From Christiangramia lutea (GTDB taxonomy: Bacteria > Bacteroidota > Bacteroidia > Flavobacteriales > Flavobacteriaceae): DNA of 64,000 nt. Location: positions 547,646-611,645 of the forward strand of contig NZ_JAKVTV010000003.1 in assembly GCF_022489035.1 (NCBI RefSeq). Direction: 5' to 3'. The notes beneath the pieces were generated by a model. That model was given only the letters and a program-made list of their open reading frames with translations. It did not search any database and had not been told where the DNA came from. This document shows, one piece after another, positions 17,973 to 28,324 of the stretch. How positions within the stretch are numbered: position 1 is the stretch's first letter; every line of letters begins with the position of its first letter. A program made the translations under genes and the position numbers.

Positions 17973-18561
17973 CGGTCTTAGTTTTTTAGTTAGTTGCCTT
18001 TTGATATTCTGAAAAGCTTGATTCACTATTCATATTAAGTAGCCGTACTAATTTAACGTTAATTATCTAAAAATTAGAAAAATAGATCGTCTGAAGGAAA
18101 TCGCCTTTAAATTTTAACTATTTTAAATTGAGTTGTTTCGGTATTATGTAGAGTATAGTATCTACTTATAGTCAAAACCAGAATTCTTGGAATGAGCAAG
18201 CTTTAATAATTTCTATTTCAGGATGAAAATAATCTTAATGGAGCCAATGACTTCTAGAATCACCTTCTCAGCTTTTGTTTTTGATTCAACCGTTAATTTT
18301 ATAATCGGTTCGGGCTATGCGAACCGAAATCATAATTACCAGAGATAGTTTTAAGGGAATTGTTAGCCTTACCAATAATTATATTTCGTGGTCGCCCGCA
18401 TTTTCCCTTAGCGAACCGTCTATCCCATTAGACCTATATTAAATCGATGAAGTTTCAGTATTGAGCCAGATAGGAGATTTTCACAGGAAAGAATACCATT
18501 TCTTCAATTTCGGGCTGTGCCAATAAGCTATTCAAAGCGAGAAATTTTCCTCTAGGGGGGT
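17973..18561. other. Intergenic region, probably holding unreadable remains of the decayed barrel gene
   Basis: About 590 bases without an intact gene. The plus strand from about 18220 shows short open stretches broken by stops, lying in front of the readable pseudogene at 18562. These may be its degraded N-terminal part, but no family could be recognised. Confidence 0.4.
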
Positions 18562-18993
18562 GTGCATCCGGCTTATAATTTTGCAATCGAATATGTGATT
18601 GATAATAGAGAGGAAAAAGAATTTATTGAAGCATCCAGATTACTAGCCGGAGAATTTGCTCCAACCTATAAATTAACTAGGAACGTAGATTTAGGTCTTT
18701 AATACCTTTATGGCCGTGGTTTGAACAATACAGCCACACATAAATATTTCATGGTTTTAAATACTTTTTTTAATGATATAGACCTGTTTAATAACATATA
18801 TCTTAATTTCTCTCCACAGCTGTATCATTTAATCCAGGATGATCTCAATGGGATCTATTCTGTTTCATTCATTGTTCTTGGAAAAAGAGATTTTCCATTT
18901 TCACTTACTTCTATTTTGAACGAGGCTATTAAAACTGAAATTCTGCCTGAAGATGATTTCGTTTGAAATATTTCCCTGGTCTATAGATTTTAA
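18562..18993 (+). pseudogene. 3' part of a decayed outer membrane protein gene
   Basis: One reading frame carries a barrel-like sequence interrupted by two in-frame stops. It reads HPAYNFAIEYVIDNREEKEF, then ASRLLAGEFAPTYKLTRNVD, a TAA, then YLYGRGLNNTATHKYFMVLN and LNFSPQLYHLIQDDLNGIYS, and close to the end DDFV, a TGA where Trp is expected, then NISLVYRF and the final TAA at 18991-18993. The C-terminal NISLVYRF is a typical outer membrane barrel signal. A six-G run at 18555-18560 just before the readable part is a likely frameshift site. The original function is unknown. Confidence 0.7.
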
Positions 18994-19003
18994 AAAAGTT
19001 CAA

Positions 19004-20497
19004 TTATAAAATTGAGATGGTTAAAAAAGCCATGATGACCAATCCCAGAATTACCAGTAATGGCCAGACAAATTTCAAAAATCGGTTATAACCGATCTTT
19101 GCTACTCCCAGGAAGGCAAGGATGAGCCCAGTTGGGTTGATTAGGTTAAATAGTCCGTGTCCAAACTGAAAGGCGTTTACAATTACCTCCCGTCCTATAT
19201 TCACAGTATCTGCCAGTGGGGCGAGTATTGGAACAGTAAGCACGGCGGTACCGGAAGTAGAGGAGACGAAAAATGAGATGATGTTGTAAACCACAAAGAG
19301 TGCATTTATAAAAACACCTTTTTCCATTCCTTCGGTAAAACTGCCAGCTGTAAAAAGAATAGTATCGCTAATTAAACCATCGCTCATAAGTATAGAGATA
19401 CCTCTGGCGAGCCCGATAATAAATGCCACTCCCAGCAGATCTCCAGCTCCTTTCATAAATGCATTTATAAAGGTGTCTTCTTTCATTCTGGCCAGGAAAC
19501 CTATAATTATCGCTCCGAAAAAGAAGACTGTAGTCATTTCTACAAACCACCAGTCACGCGCAACTACGCCCCAGACCATCAATACAAAACAAATAATAAA
19601 GACCAGTAAAATCAATTTAAGCCTGGAAGTAAGTTTATGCTTCGTAAGATCTGAGTTTACTGCAAAATGCTTTTCAAGTTCTTGCTTTTGATCGAAAATT
19701 ACAGAATTGGCGGGATCTGCTTTTACTTTTGCTGCATATCGAAGAATAAAGCCAATGGTTATACCTACGCAAATAACAAGCATGGCAATTCTGCCATAGA
19801 GTCCTGTTGTCCACACAATTCCTGCAGCATCTGAAGCAATGATAGTTGAAAACGGATTGGTGGTGGAAGCCATCACACCTATCTGTGACCCCAGAAAAAT
19901 ACAGGCAACAGCTACCATGGCGTCATATTTTGCAGCCAGGAATACCGGGACCAGGATGGGCAAAAAAGCAATGGTCTCTTCTCCAAAACCAAAAGTTGAA
20001 CCTCCCAATGCAATAAGGCTGGTAGTACTTATAATCAGAATATATTCTCTTCCTTTTAAGAATTCTGAGAGCCATTGAATACCGGCATTAAAAGCCCGGG
20101 ATCTTTCAACTACTCCTACGGTTCCGCCAATGATGAGAACCAGGAATATTATATCTGCAGTTTCAATGATACCTTTCACCGGAGCCTGCAGAAATTTGAA
20201 TAATCCCTGCGGCCTGGCTTCAACGTTCTTATAGGTTCCAGGAATACTTATAGGTTTATAGATCGCTCCCGAGGTGAAATTCTTGAGAGGAATTTTTACG
20301 TTTAATGTTTCAAGGGATTCTGCCGTAGCCGGCAGTTTTTCTACCTTGTCATCATTGGTTACCACAAGCACATCTTCTGAACTGTTATAAGTTAGAGTTG
20401 CATATTGTCCGGCTGGTACCACCCAGGTTAAAATGGCAACTATTGCGGCAATAATCAATAAAATTGCCTGGGCTGAAGGGAATGATATATTTTTCAT
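19004..20497 (-). CDS. YfcC-family membrane carrier
   Basis: A 497-residue inner membrane protein with about 12 hydrophobic segments and a large periplasmic loop after the first helix (about 35-110). It fits the YfcC family of the ion transporter superfamily, related to C4-dicarboxylate and arginine/ornithine carriers. Family-like stretches are LTWVVPAGQYATL, GGSTFGFGEETIAFLPILVP, GSQIGVMASTTNPFSTIIAS, SSTSGTAVLTVPILAPLAD and HGLFNLINPTGLILAFLG. The substrate is not determined by sequence. It is divergent from the fused UvrA gene; the intergenic stretch has a TATTTTTG box on this strand. Confidence 0.85.
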   Translation of the reverse strand: MKNISFPSAQAILLIIAAIVAILTWVVPAGQYATLTYNSSEDVLVVTNDDKVEKLPATAESLETLNVKIPLKNFTSGAIYKPISIPGTYKNVEARPQGLFKFLQAPVKGIIETADIIFLVLIIGGTVGVVERSRAFNAGIQWLSEFLKGREYILIISTTSLIALGGSTFGFGEETIAFLPILVPVFLAAKYDAMVAVACIFLGSQIGVMASTTNPFSTIIASDAAGIVWTTGLYGRIAMLVICVGITIGFILRYAAKVKADPANSVIFDQKQELEKHFAVNSDLTKHKLTSRLKLILLVFIICFVLMVWGVVARDWWFVEMTTVFFFGAIIIGFLARMKEDTFINAFMKGAGDLLGVAFIIGLARGISILMSDGLISDTILFTAGSFTEGMEKGVFINALFVVYNIISFFVSSTSGTAVLTVPILAPLADTVNIGREVIVNAFQFGHGLFNLINPTGLILAFLGVAKIGYNRFLKFVWPLLVILGLVIMAFLTISIL

Positions 20498-20529
20498 TTT
20501 AATTTCAGATATGGTCTTGAATGAACTTG

Positions 20530-20537
20530 CAAAAATA
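20530..20537 (-). promoter_or_regulatory. Candidate -7 box TATTTTTG for the YfcC gene
   Basis: TAnnTTTG match on the minus strand, 32 bases before the YfcC start. It faces the opposite box at 20544-20551. Confidence 0.45.
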
Positions 20538-20543
20538 GAATTC

Positions 20544-20551
20544 TATCTTTG
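20544..20551 (+). promoter_or_regulatory. Candidate -7 box TATCTTTG for the fused uvrA gene
   Basis: TAnnTTTG match on the plus strand. It implies a leader of about 115 bases and argues against translation from the TTG at 20549. Confidence 0.45.
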
Positions 20552-20671
20552 AATTCTAAATATAGGTTATTAATTGCTGGCTATATTCCATATAGTTTCG
20601 ATGAAAACTTATTCCCAGCTTTAAGAATCTCTCTATCTTTATTTTTCCAAAAAACTGAAAGTCTCAAGTCT

Positions 20672-23600
20672 ATGCGCATTATTAATGCTCACCAGAATAA
20701 TCTTAAGAATATTGATCTAAAGATTCCTGAAAATAAGCTTATCGTGGTGACCGGGCTGTCGGGTTCGGGAAAGTCTTCCCTGGCCATGGACGTGATCGCC
20801 AACGAAGGATATCGCTATTTCCTTGAGAGTCTTTCAGCTTACAACCAGCAGAATGCGCAATCTATTCCTACTGCTGAGGTTGATGATATTGAAGGTTTGC
20901 CTCCGGTGGTGAGGGTGGAGCAATCGAAACGTTTTCAGTCCATCAATGCCACTTTTGGAACCCTTTCGGAACTAACCGCTATTTTCAGGATCCTTTTTGC
21001 TCGTTGCAGTGCTAATGAGAACATGAGTAAATCGCTATTCTCCTTTAATCACCCTAAAGGAGCTTGTGAATTTTGTAACGGTATAGGTGAGGCAGAATAT
21101 ATCGACCTCGAAAAGCTTGTTGGTGATGAAAATAAGACTTTGCGTGAAGGAGCAATTGTCACCACCCTGCCCAATGGTTATATTGTCTATTCCCAGGTGA
21201 CGGTGGAAGAACTCAATAAGGTTTGCAATGCTCATGGCTTTAACGTGGATGTGCCCTGGAAAGATCTTACTAAAGAGCAAAAGAATGTTGTCTTGAACGG
21301 AAGCGACAGGATCAAGGTTTATTATGGAAAACATAGTATTGAGTCACGTTTGCGCTGGGAAGGACTGAAAGCGAAACCACGAGAAGAGGGTTATTACAAA
21401 GGAATTTTGCCAATTATGAGCGATATCCTGAGAAGGGACCGGAATAAGAACATTCTGAAATTTGTAAGCTCAAGGGTTTGTCCGAATTGTGATGGTGCCC
21501 GTATCAAGGCAGGACACCTTAAATTCAGATGGAAAGGTCTAAACTTTCAGGAATGGATGGAACTTTCTCTAACTAGTTTATATGACCGGTTGAAAGGGGA
21601 AGAATTGAATTCAGGAGAACAGGTTCTCGTAGATAAAATGCTTATCCAATTATTCGATCTTATAAGGCTGGGGATGGAGGATTATCAATTGAGTACGCTG
21701 AGTACCGAGATTACTTCCGGCGATGCCCAGCGCATCAAATTGATCAAGCAGGTGAATTCCAGCCTGCAGGGGATTTTATATGTTTTTGATGAACCTTCCA
21801 TAGGCTTGTCTCAAAATTACCAGGATTATTTACGCCATATTTTAGACAGGTTGATTAGTCGAGGGAATACGGTAATGGTTGTGGAGCACGACCTTGATTT
21901 TATCAGGAATGCAGACTGGATCGTGGAACTGGGTCCGGAAGCTGGAATAAACGGGGGAGAAGTCATTTTTAATGGATCTGTAAAAGATTTTCTGAAAAAT
22001 AAAGAGCTAAATAGTCCAACCCTGAAAGAATTACAAAAAGACGATCCCGGGGAAGATAAAATTGGAACTAATTCAATTTCAAAGTCATTCAATCCCGAAC
22101 CCGGTGATCTCACTGTAATTAGTAGGAAAACTTCTGAAATTCTGAAAAGTATTTCTTCCTTTTCAGAAAAGGAAAAACTAAAACTCATTGCGGTATCAGA
22201 TCAGCCGATAGGAAAAACACCAAGGAGCAACCCGGCTACTTATACAGGTCTTGCCAATAAGATCAGGGACCTGCTGGCAAAATCTGCAAAAGCAAAATCT
22301 CTGGAACTTACTAAAGGTGCCTTCTCTTTTAATAATAAAAGTGGAAGATGTGAAACTTGCGAAGGTGCCGGTGTGATCACACTTGCGATGAATGTACTGG
22401 GAACGATTAACCAGGTTTGTCCAAGTTGTAATGGAAAACGTTTTAAGCCAGAGGTCCTTCAGGTGGACTGGAATTCCAGAAATATAGCGGAGATCTATGA
22501 CCTGAGCATTGAAGAGGCCTATGAATTCTTTGCTGAAGAAAGTAAAATTACCGGCATTCTTTCCCTGATGCTGCAGTTGGGGCTGGGATATGTCAAGCTC
22601 GGGCAGCCTTCCAATACTTTATCTGGTGGAGAGGCCCAACGGATCAAGCTCACCAAACATTTCGCAAAACAATTTAAGAAAACCATCCTGATCCTGGAAG
22701 AACCAAGTACTGGTTTACATCAGAGAAATGTAAGGCAGCTAATTTCTGCTTTACATCAACTTAAAAAACAAACCGCCGGGATCGTATGTTTCGAGAATAA
22801 TAAGCTTTTCAAGATCGGTTGTGATAACCTAATTGAAAATTCATTAGATGCGGAAAATATTGCTTTTCAGAAACCAGTAGACCAGAGAAGAGATAGAATC
22901 TCCCTGAAAGGAGCCCGGACTCATCATCTTAAAGATCTTGATCTGGAACTTCCCAAAAATAAACTATCGGTGATTACGGGAATTTCAGGATCGGGTAAGT
23001 CATCACTTGTGATCGATACTTTACACGGTTTTGGCTTACAGGAAATGACCAAGCAATTCTCCTCTTACCAGCGCTCCAGGGTAGGAGTGAACTTTCAGTT
23101 GGAGATAGATCATATTGAAGGCCTTACCCCTACGATATGCGTGACCCGAAAGGAAAAAAGTTTTACTGAACGCTCTGATATTGCCAAACAAACCGGGATA
23201 GACAAGACCCTTCGTTTTGCTTTTTCCAGAAAAGCTCAGTATCAAGGTGAGCAACTATCTGCAAGCCATTTCTTTAATAATCATGAACTCGGTAAATGTG
23301 CTATCTGCGATGGTCTGGGTGAGGAATTACTACCAGACCTGGAAAAGATCGTTGTAGATAAGAAAAAAAGTATCGCTGATGGTCTCTTTAAACATAATAA
23401 GGCCCTGGCATATTACGGACAGCCCGATAGCCAGTATATGGCGATTGTTGAGGAGATAGGAAGAGCATATGGATTTGGCCTGGAGACTCCATTCCATCAA
23501 CTTTCAGAAGAACAAAAAGGAATTATTTTTAAAGGAACTGGTGAGAAGGAATGGAAAACCAACTGGAAATTCAAGACCAAAACCAGGGAAGGAGTTCAGG

Positions 23601-25162
23601 AGCTTAAAATGCAATGGAAGGGGCTTTTTCATTATTTGACCGATGAATATTTTAAAACCCGGAAGAACAAGAATATCGAAAATCTAAAAGCACTTTTTTC
23701 TCCTACAGCTTGCAGCTCCTGCGAGGGTAGTGGGCTGAAGCCTGAAAGATTAAAAATTCAAATTGGCAGTAAGGCCATACATGAGATCAAAGGCATGGAT
23801 TTTAATTTCCTGGAAGAATGGCTTTCTGCAGAAAAATTCACGGAGAAAATAGATATAGAGCTGATTTCCAAAATTCGCCCACATTTGGTAAACACTATTG
23901 AACGGGCGAAACAATTGCATATAGATCATCTTCAGCTTAACCGTAAATCTTCAACACTTTCGGGAGGAGAAAACCAGAGAGTTGCACTTATTAAGCAGTT
24001 GAACTCTCCCTTGACGGGCATTACCTATTTACTGGATGAACCTACCGCAGGATTATCTAATGCAAACATCCCAGACCTTATTCATATTCTGAAAGACCTT
24101 ATCGATAAGGGGAATACGGTTGTGGCGATCGAGCATAATAAGGAGGTGATTCTCGCTGCCGACGAATTAATTGAGATGGGACCGCAGGCAGGAAAAATGG
24201 GAGGACAGATAATTTACCAGGGGACTCCTTCAGAATTTCTTAAGAAGCCTGAATGTCATCCATTTCTAAAAATGCCATCTGAGGCCCTGGAATTAAAAAA
24301 CGGGAAAGAAGCTATTAGACTTCGTAAGCTTTCTAAACATTCTTTGGTAAAAGATACCTTGAATGTACCAGTAGGAGGGATTACGGCCATTAGTGGTAAG
24401 TCGGGTATTGGAAAAACAACCCTGGTCAAAGAGATCCTGATCCCAAGCATTCAATCAGGAAGACCAGTAAATTGTAGAAATATAGACCTGCCAAAGGAAT
24501 TTTCTGGAGCGTATTATTTTGAATCCAAAAAGTTACGTACGCATTCAGATACATTGCTGGCCTCTTATTTAAATTTGCTTAAAGAAATAAGTAAGGTTTT
24601 CGCTAAGGAGACCGGTAAAAAACCTGGTGAATTTTCCTATAAAATGAAATCAGGTCAGTGCCCGAATTGCAAAGGCAAGGGCTATACGGAGACGAGCCTT
24701 GATGTGGTAGCGAATTCAGTAGAAAAATGTGAATTTTGTAACGGCAAAAGGTATAAACCGGAGATCCTGGAATCCAGAGTAGGATCTAAAAATATAGCTG
24801 AGGTTTTAGCATTGAATATTTCAGAATTTGAAGCGTGGTATGAAAAAAACGATGGTTCCGGGAAAGTATCAGATCTACTTAAAGATTGTAATGAGATAGG
24901 ATTGTCACATTTAAACCTTGAACAATCGGTACAATCTTTATCTTCTGGAGAAAAGCAGCGATTATTGTTATTAAACTGGCTTCAGGAGCAAAAAACTAAT
25001 GCCCTTTATATTTTAGATGAACCCAGTACTGGGCTTCATTTTGCCGATATTGATTTACTGTTTAATATTCTTCAGAAATTAAGCAAAGCCAATGATATTC
25101 TAATTATAGATCATAACCCATATCTGCTGCAAAAAATAGGAGTGGGGCTGGTATTAAACTAA
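20672..25162 (+). CDS. Tandem-duplicated UvrA-like protein with four ABC modules
   Basis: A 1496-residue DNA-binding-type ABC ATPase made of two UvrA-like units (about 1-735 and 740-1496); a normal UvrA has about 940 residues and two modules. The ATG at 20672 begins the usual strand [16 protein letters not shown]. Module 1 has Walker A GLSGSGKS (28-35), a changed signature TSGDAQ and FDEP. Module 2 has no Walker A, keeps LSGGEAQ, and has EEP for DEP and Asn709 for the switch His, so its ATP site is dead. Module 3 (GISGSGKS 770-777, LSGGENQ, LDEP, His1155) and module 4 ([20 protein letters not shown], His1481) look intact. Cys pairs match between units: 132/135 with 270/273 and 876/879 with 1014/1017; 560/563 with 583/586 and 1330/1333 with 1353/1356. 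The UvrB-binding domain is absent from both units. Confidence 0.93.
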   Translation: MRIINAHQNNLKNIDLKIPENKLIVVTGLSGSGKSSLAMDVIANEGYRYFLESLSAYNQQNAQSIPTAEVDDIEGLPPVVRVEQSKRFQSINATFGTLSELTAIFRILFARCSANENMSKSLFSFNHPKGACEFCNGIGEAEYIDLEKLVGDENKTLREGAIVTTLPNGYIVYSQVTVEELNKVCNAHGFNVDVPWKDLTKEQKNVVLNGSDRIKVYYGKHSIESRLRWEGLKAKPREEGYYKGILPIMSDILRRDRNKNILKFVSSRVCPNCDGARIKAGHLKFRWKGLNFQEWMELSLTSLYDRLKGEELNSGEQVLVDKMLIQLFDLIRLGMEDYQLSTLSTEITSGDAQRIKLIKQVNSSLQGILYVFDEPSIGLSQNYQDYLRHILDRLISRGNTVMVVEHDLDFIRNADWIVELGPEAGINGGEVIFNGSVKDFLKNKELNSPTLKELQKDDPGEDKIGTNSISKSFNPEPGDLTVISRKTSEILKSISSFSEKEKLKLIAVSDQPIGKTPRSNPATYTGLANKIRDLLAKSAKAKSLELTKGAFSFNNKSGRCETCEGAGVITLAMNVLGTINQVCPSCNGKRFKPEVLQVDWNSRNIAEIYDLSIEEAYEFFAEESKITGILSLMLQLGLGYVKLGQPSNTLSGGEAQRIKLTKHFAKQFKKTILILEEPSTGLHQRNVRQLISALHQLKKQTAGIVCFENNKLFKIGCDNLIENSLDAENIAFQKPVDQRRDRISLKGARTHHLKDLDLELPKNKLSVITGISGSGKSSLVIDTLHGFGLQEMTKQFSSYQRSRVGVNFQLEIDHIEGLTPTICVTRKEKSFTERSDIAKQTGIDKTLRFAFSRKAQYQGEQLSASHFFNNHELGKCAICDGLGEELLPDLEKIVVDKKKSIADGLFKHNKALAYYGQPDSQYMAIVEEIGRAYGFGLETPFHQLSEEQKGIIFKGTGEKEWKTNWKFKTKTREGVQELKMQWKGLFHYLTDEYFKTRKNKNIENLKALFSPTACSSCEGSGLKPERLKIQIGSKAIHEIKGMDFNFLEEWLSAEKFTEKIDIELISKIRPHLVNTIERAKQLHIDHLQLNRKSSTLSGGENQRVALIKQLNSPLTGITYLLDEPTAGLSNANIPDLIHILKDLIDKGNTVVAIEHNKEVILAADELIEMGPQAGKMGGQIIYQGTPSEFLKKPECHPFLKMPSEALELKNGKEAIRLRKLSKHSLVKDTLNVPVGGITAISGKSGIGKTTLVKEILIPSIQSGRPVNCRNIDLPKEFSGAYYFESKKLRTHSDTLLASYLNLLKEISKVFAKETGKKPGEFSYKMKSGQCPNCKGKGYTETSLDVVANSVEKCEFCNGKRYKPEILESRVGSKNIAEVLALNISEFEAWYEKNDGSGKVSDLLKDCNEIGLSHLNLEQSVQSLSSGEKQRLLLLNWLQEQKTNALYILDEPSTGLHFADIDLLFNILQKLSKANDILIIDHNPYLLQKIGVGLVLN

Positions 25163-25190
25163 ATATAATACTGTATGAATCAGGTAGATC

Positions 25191-26681
25191 TTAATATCCC
25201 TGGGCGATCTTAACCTCAGGTTTGTTATCTATGAATTGCTTATAGTGCTCGTATCTCAGGAAAATATCCCTTACATAATTGTAGGGTTCAGATCCTCGAA
25301 CATAACCATGCCTCACCACATTATCCAGGTAATATTTTTTCTCTGATAATTTCAGGATATAATCTTCTACATTATCGTCCCAGATCTTAGGATTCTTTCC
25401 ATTCTTTTCTGCCAGCCGCATGGCATCAAAAACATGGCCTGGTCCGCAGTTAAAAGCAGCAAGGGTGAATTTAACCCTCTGAATTGAATCTTCGACGGAT
25501 TCAAAATTATCTCTTATTCGATCGAGATATTTTACTCCTCCTTTTAAATTTTGTTCCGGGCTAAAGGTATTGGTCACCCCAACTTCTTCCGCCGTATCTG
25601 ACATTAACTGGATAAGGCCGCTGGCACCTGCCCACGACTCAGACTTTGGGTCAAACCTCGATTCCTGGTAAACCTGGGAGCAAAGAAATCGCCAGTCCCA
25701 ACCAATTTTCAATGCATTCTCTTTGATAATAGCATCGAACTGGCTTATCCTGTTACTATTCTTACTATAGAAATCACTCTTTATTCTTCCTCTATATGAT
25801 TTCTTATTTTTGAAATACTTATTATAGATCACATAATAATCATCTCTTTTTTTCTCTTTTTGAATCCACTTATTTATTGCAGTAAGCAACTTCGGGGAAT
25901 TCTTTCTAACAGCCCAGGCTATACGCTGGGAAAAGGAAATTCGGGTATCTATATCGAGAATAGGGTAAAAAGTTTTATTTACGGCAGCGATATTATAATC
26001 GGCAACGGTTCTTTCAATTTCACCATCTACAACCATTTTGATGATCTCATCGGTAGTCTTATTTCCGTTTATATGTTTTATCGGTATTTCTGCCCCTATC
26101 TCATGCTGAAGGTTTCGCAACCTTTCGGCATAAGAGGAGTTTTGTCTCACCCAAACAGTATCATTTATTAATTCAAGGGTGTTTGAAATCAACTCTTTAT
26201 CGATCTTGTAGCCGGGAAGCGATCGCCAGTTTTTTGGCATACGCTGAACTAAGGCCTGGTGGGTTACGTAATGATTACTGGTAAAACTTACCAGTTGCTT
26301 ACGCGGCTCGGTAATGGTAAGTCCGTAAGCGATAAGATCACCTTCTCCATTATTAAGCATATCAAAGAGTTCGTCAATATCATCGGCAACAGTTATTTTC
26401 AGTTCCAGGTCGAGATCCTCGGCTAAGCGCGATAATAGTTCGTATTCAAATCCCATTGGCATTCCTTTATACAAAAAGTAACTGGTGGAATTGTAAATAG
26501 TTATAGCGTGAAGTACGCCATCTTTCCTGATTTCTTCAAGATCCTTATGGGTTTTATAAGGGGCTTCTCTCTTATTGGAACCAAAAAGATTATCATTAGT
26601 ACCAGAATCTTTCCTATTCTTTGAACAGGATGAAAGGATGATTAAAATTGCGATAAAAATGGAGCATATTTTTATATACAT
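25191..26681 (-). CDS. mltF: Membrane-bound lytic murein transglycosylase F-like lipoprotein
   Basis: A 496-residue peptidoglycan-cleaving lipoprotein. The signal peptide ends in the lipobox LSSC (Cys about 19). An SBP_bac_3-type periplasmic binding domain (about 45-290) includes HAITIYNSTSYFLYKGMPMG, ITEPRKQLVSFT and RISFSQRIAWAVRKNSP. The SLT domain (about 320-480) has the catalytic Glu in QVYQESRFDPKSESWAGASG, then GLIQLMSDTAEEVG and FTLAAFNCGPGHV. The order matches MltF, which cleaves the MurNAc-GlcNAc bond with 1,6-anhydro formation and is regulated by its N-terminal domain. The gene is convergent with the fused uvrA with only 28 bases between the stops. Confidence 0.93.
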   Translation of the reverse strand: MYIKICSIFIAILIILSSCSKNRKDSGTNDNLFGSNKREAPYKTHKDLEEIRKDGVLHAITIYNSTSYFLYKGMPMGFEYELLSRLAEDLDLELKITVADDIDELFDMLNNGEGDLIAYGLTITEPRKQLVSFTSNHYVTHQALVQRMPKNWRSLPGYKIDKELISNTLELINDTVWVRQNSSYAERLRNLQHEIGAEIPIKHINGNKTTDEIIKMVVDGEIERTVADYNIAAVNKTFYPILDIDTRISFSQRIAWAVRKNSPKLLTAINKWIQKEKKRDDYYVIYNKYFKNKKSYRGRIKSDFYSKNSNRISQFDAIIKENALKIGWDWRFLCSQVYQESRFDPKSESWAGASGLIQLMSDTAEEVGVTNTFSPEQNLKGGVKYLDRIRDNFESVEDSIQRVKFTLAAFNCGPGHVFDAMRLAEKNGKNPKIWDDNVEDYILKLSEKKYYLDNVVRHGYVRGSEPYNYVRDIFLRYEHYKQFIDNKPEVKIAQGY

Positions 26682-26853
26682 GTGGGATAAAATACAAATA
26701 ATTAGGTGTTTTTCATAAATAATTGTTAAGTACCAATCAAAGCGAGGCGTGAAATTGATTTGAATCTTGGGTTTTCGTAACTATTTATCTTTTATATATT
26801 TAGGTCTATAGTTGAAGGATTTGCTTTAAATACTAACTATAAATTTTATTCAT

Positions 26854-27831
26854 ATGAATTCAGGAGAGCTATCAGAAAAAAAGGTGCTGGTGACAGGTGC
26901 TACTGGCTTTATAGGTTACAGGCTGGCAGAAACACTGGCCAAAGATGAAAATGCAATGGTCACAGGTGCAGGCAGGAAACTGGAAAAGGCTTCAAAGTTA
27001 AAAGATCATGGAATAGATCTGGTGGCTCTTGATTTAACAGATCAAATTGAGCTTGATAAAGCTCTTTCGAATATAGATTATGTGTTTCATTGCGCGGGAG
27101 CAATTGGAGGAGATGATAAAACAGCTGAGCTTATCAATGAGACCGCTACGAGAAAGCTTGTTGAGGCTGCCGGTAGGACTGGTGTACAGCGTATAGTTCA
27201 TGTTAGTACCGTTGGCGTATATGATATGAGCGGAACAGATATAATTGAGGAAAACACACCACTGGCTTTGGATCATTCTTCAAACTATCCAAGAACTAAA
27301 GCAAAAGGTGAGAAGCTGGCTTTTGAAGCAGGCAAAAAGAATAACATCGAAGTGGTTGCCATTCGGCCTTCCATGGTCTACGGGCCTGGCAACGGCGTCT
27401 GGACCCGCATGATGTATAAGAATGTTTGCGAAGGAAAACCAGTATTTTTGGGCGATGGAAGCTACAATTTCAATCCTGTTTATCTAGATGATGTGGTAGA
27501 TGCAATGATAAAAGCCGCTATAAGTACAGGGGTAGATGGGGAAGCTTTTAATATTTCTTCAGAAGTTACCACCTGGAAAAAATTCATGAATTACTACGGG
27601 GAAGCCTGCGGAAAAAAACCTAAAGGAATACCATTGTTCGTGGCTAAGCTAATGTCAGCAGCCAATAATTTACCAGGAGTCAAAACACCTATCGATAAGG
27701 GTTTTATTGAAATGGCAACTTCAAATAAATTCTTTCCTATTGAAAAAGCCAACAAAATGCTGAAATGGAAGCCTACCGTTGGACTTGAAGAAGGTATGGA
27801 AAGAACCATAAGCTGGTTGAAGCAATCATAA
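26854..27831 (+). CDS. NAD(P)-dependent epimerase/dehydratase (extended SDR)
   Basis: A 325-residue cytosolic extended short-chain dehydrogenase. The nucleotide-binding motif is VTGATGFIGYRLAETL near the N-terminus, followed by the Asp-containing ALDLTDQ, the HCAGAIGGD block, the Ser of VHVSTVGVYD and the catalytic YPRTK (YxxxK). The motif AIRPSMVYGPG is typical of sugar epimerases and 3-beta-HSD-like members. The C-terminus (FFPIEKANKMLKWKP) is also family-like. The substrate could be a nucleotide sugar or a lipid-linked ketone; neighbours do not help. No promoter box is clear. Confidence 0.85.
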   Translation: MNSGELSEKKVLVTGATGFIGYRLAETLAKDENAMVTGAGRKLEKASKLKDHGIDLVALDLTDQIELDKALSNIDYVFHCAGAIGGDDKTAELINETATRKLVEAAGRTGVQRIVHVSTVGVYDMSGTDIIEENTPLALDHSSNYPRTKAKGEKLAFEAGKKNNIEVVAIRPSMVYGPGNGVWTRMMYKNVCEGKPVFLGDGSYNFNPVYLDDVVDAMIKAAISTGVDGEAFNISSEVTTWKKFMNYYGEACGKKPKGIPLFVAKLMSAANNLPGVKTPIDKGFIEMATSNKFFPIEKANKMLKWKPTVGLEEGMERTISWLKQS

Positions 27832-28324
27832 CAATTTGTGTAAAACTCTTGAAGTTAAGCTAAAACTGGCAAATGGCGATAAAAAGGTCATTTTAATGTT
27901 AGATGAAAAAGGAAATCTTCTTTAATAAAACACAACTAAAATTATTTATAGAATTTCGAAAATCAGAGATTTAATTCTAATTAATTCTCAAGGTTTATAT
28001 TAAAGCTAACCACTTTGCTTCGGAGAAAAAAATTCAAAGGCCGGCTTTAGGAGCCTTTCTGTTTGTACCTTGATGTTTTCGTGGATGAATTTATTCGATC
28101 AAGCAGCTTTTCATAAACAAATTACGGTGGTTGAAACTCAAGTCTTTTAGGTTCTACTAACTTAGTTTAAATTGATTTCTTTATTTACGTTAATTAATGT
28201 CTTTTGTGTTGTAGATCGTTATGAAAATTTTATTTTTTTAGAGTTTATGAATGATAAACATTATCAATCCTTTAATACTTTAACCATTAACGTTTTAGTA
28301 ATTTTGATTAAAAGCAAAAACAAA
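27832..28324. other. Intergenic region with a possible gene fragment
   Basis: Nearly 500 bases with no intact gene. The start holds the fragment described at 27836-27925. The rest is A+T-rich with no recognisable RNA or terminator. Confidence 0.5.
27836..27925 (+). pseudogene. Possible C-terminal gene fragment
   Basis: A short frame reads KTLEVKLKLANGDKKVILML followed by DEKGNLL and a TAA. It looks like the beta-hairpin end of a small PepSY-like or related exported protein. It has no ATG and no upstream part, so it may be a remnant or chance coding. Confidence 0.25.

Noticed and set aside
20672..25162. Assembly-generated duplication as explanation for the double UvrA
   Set aside because: The two units differ throughout at the residue level and one has a degenerate ATP site, so they are an old duplication.
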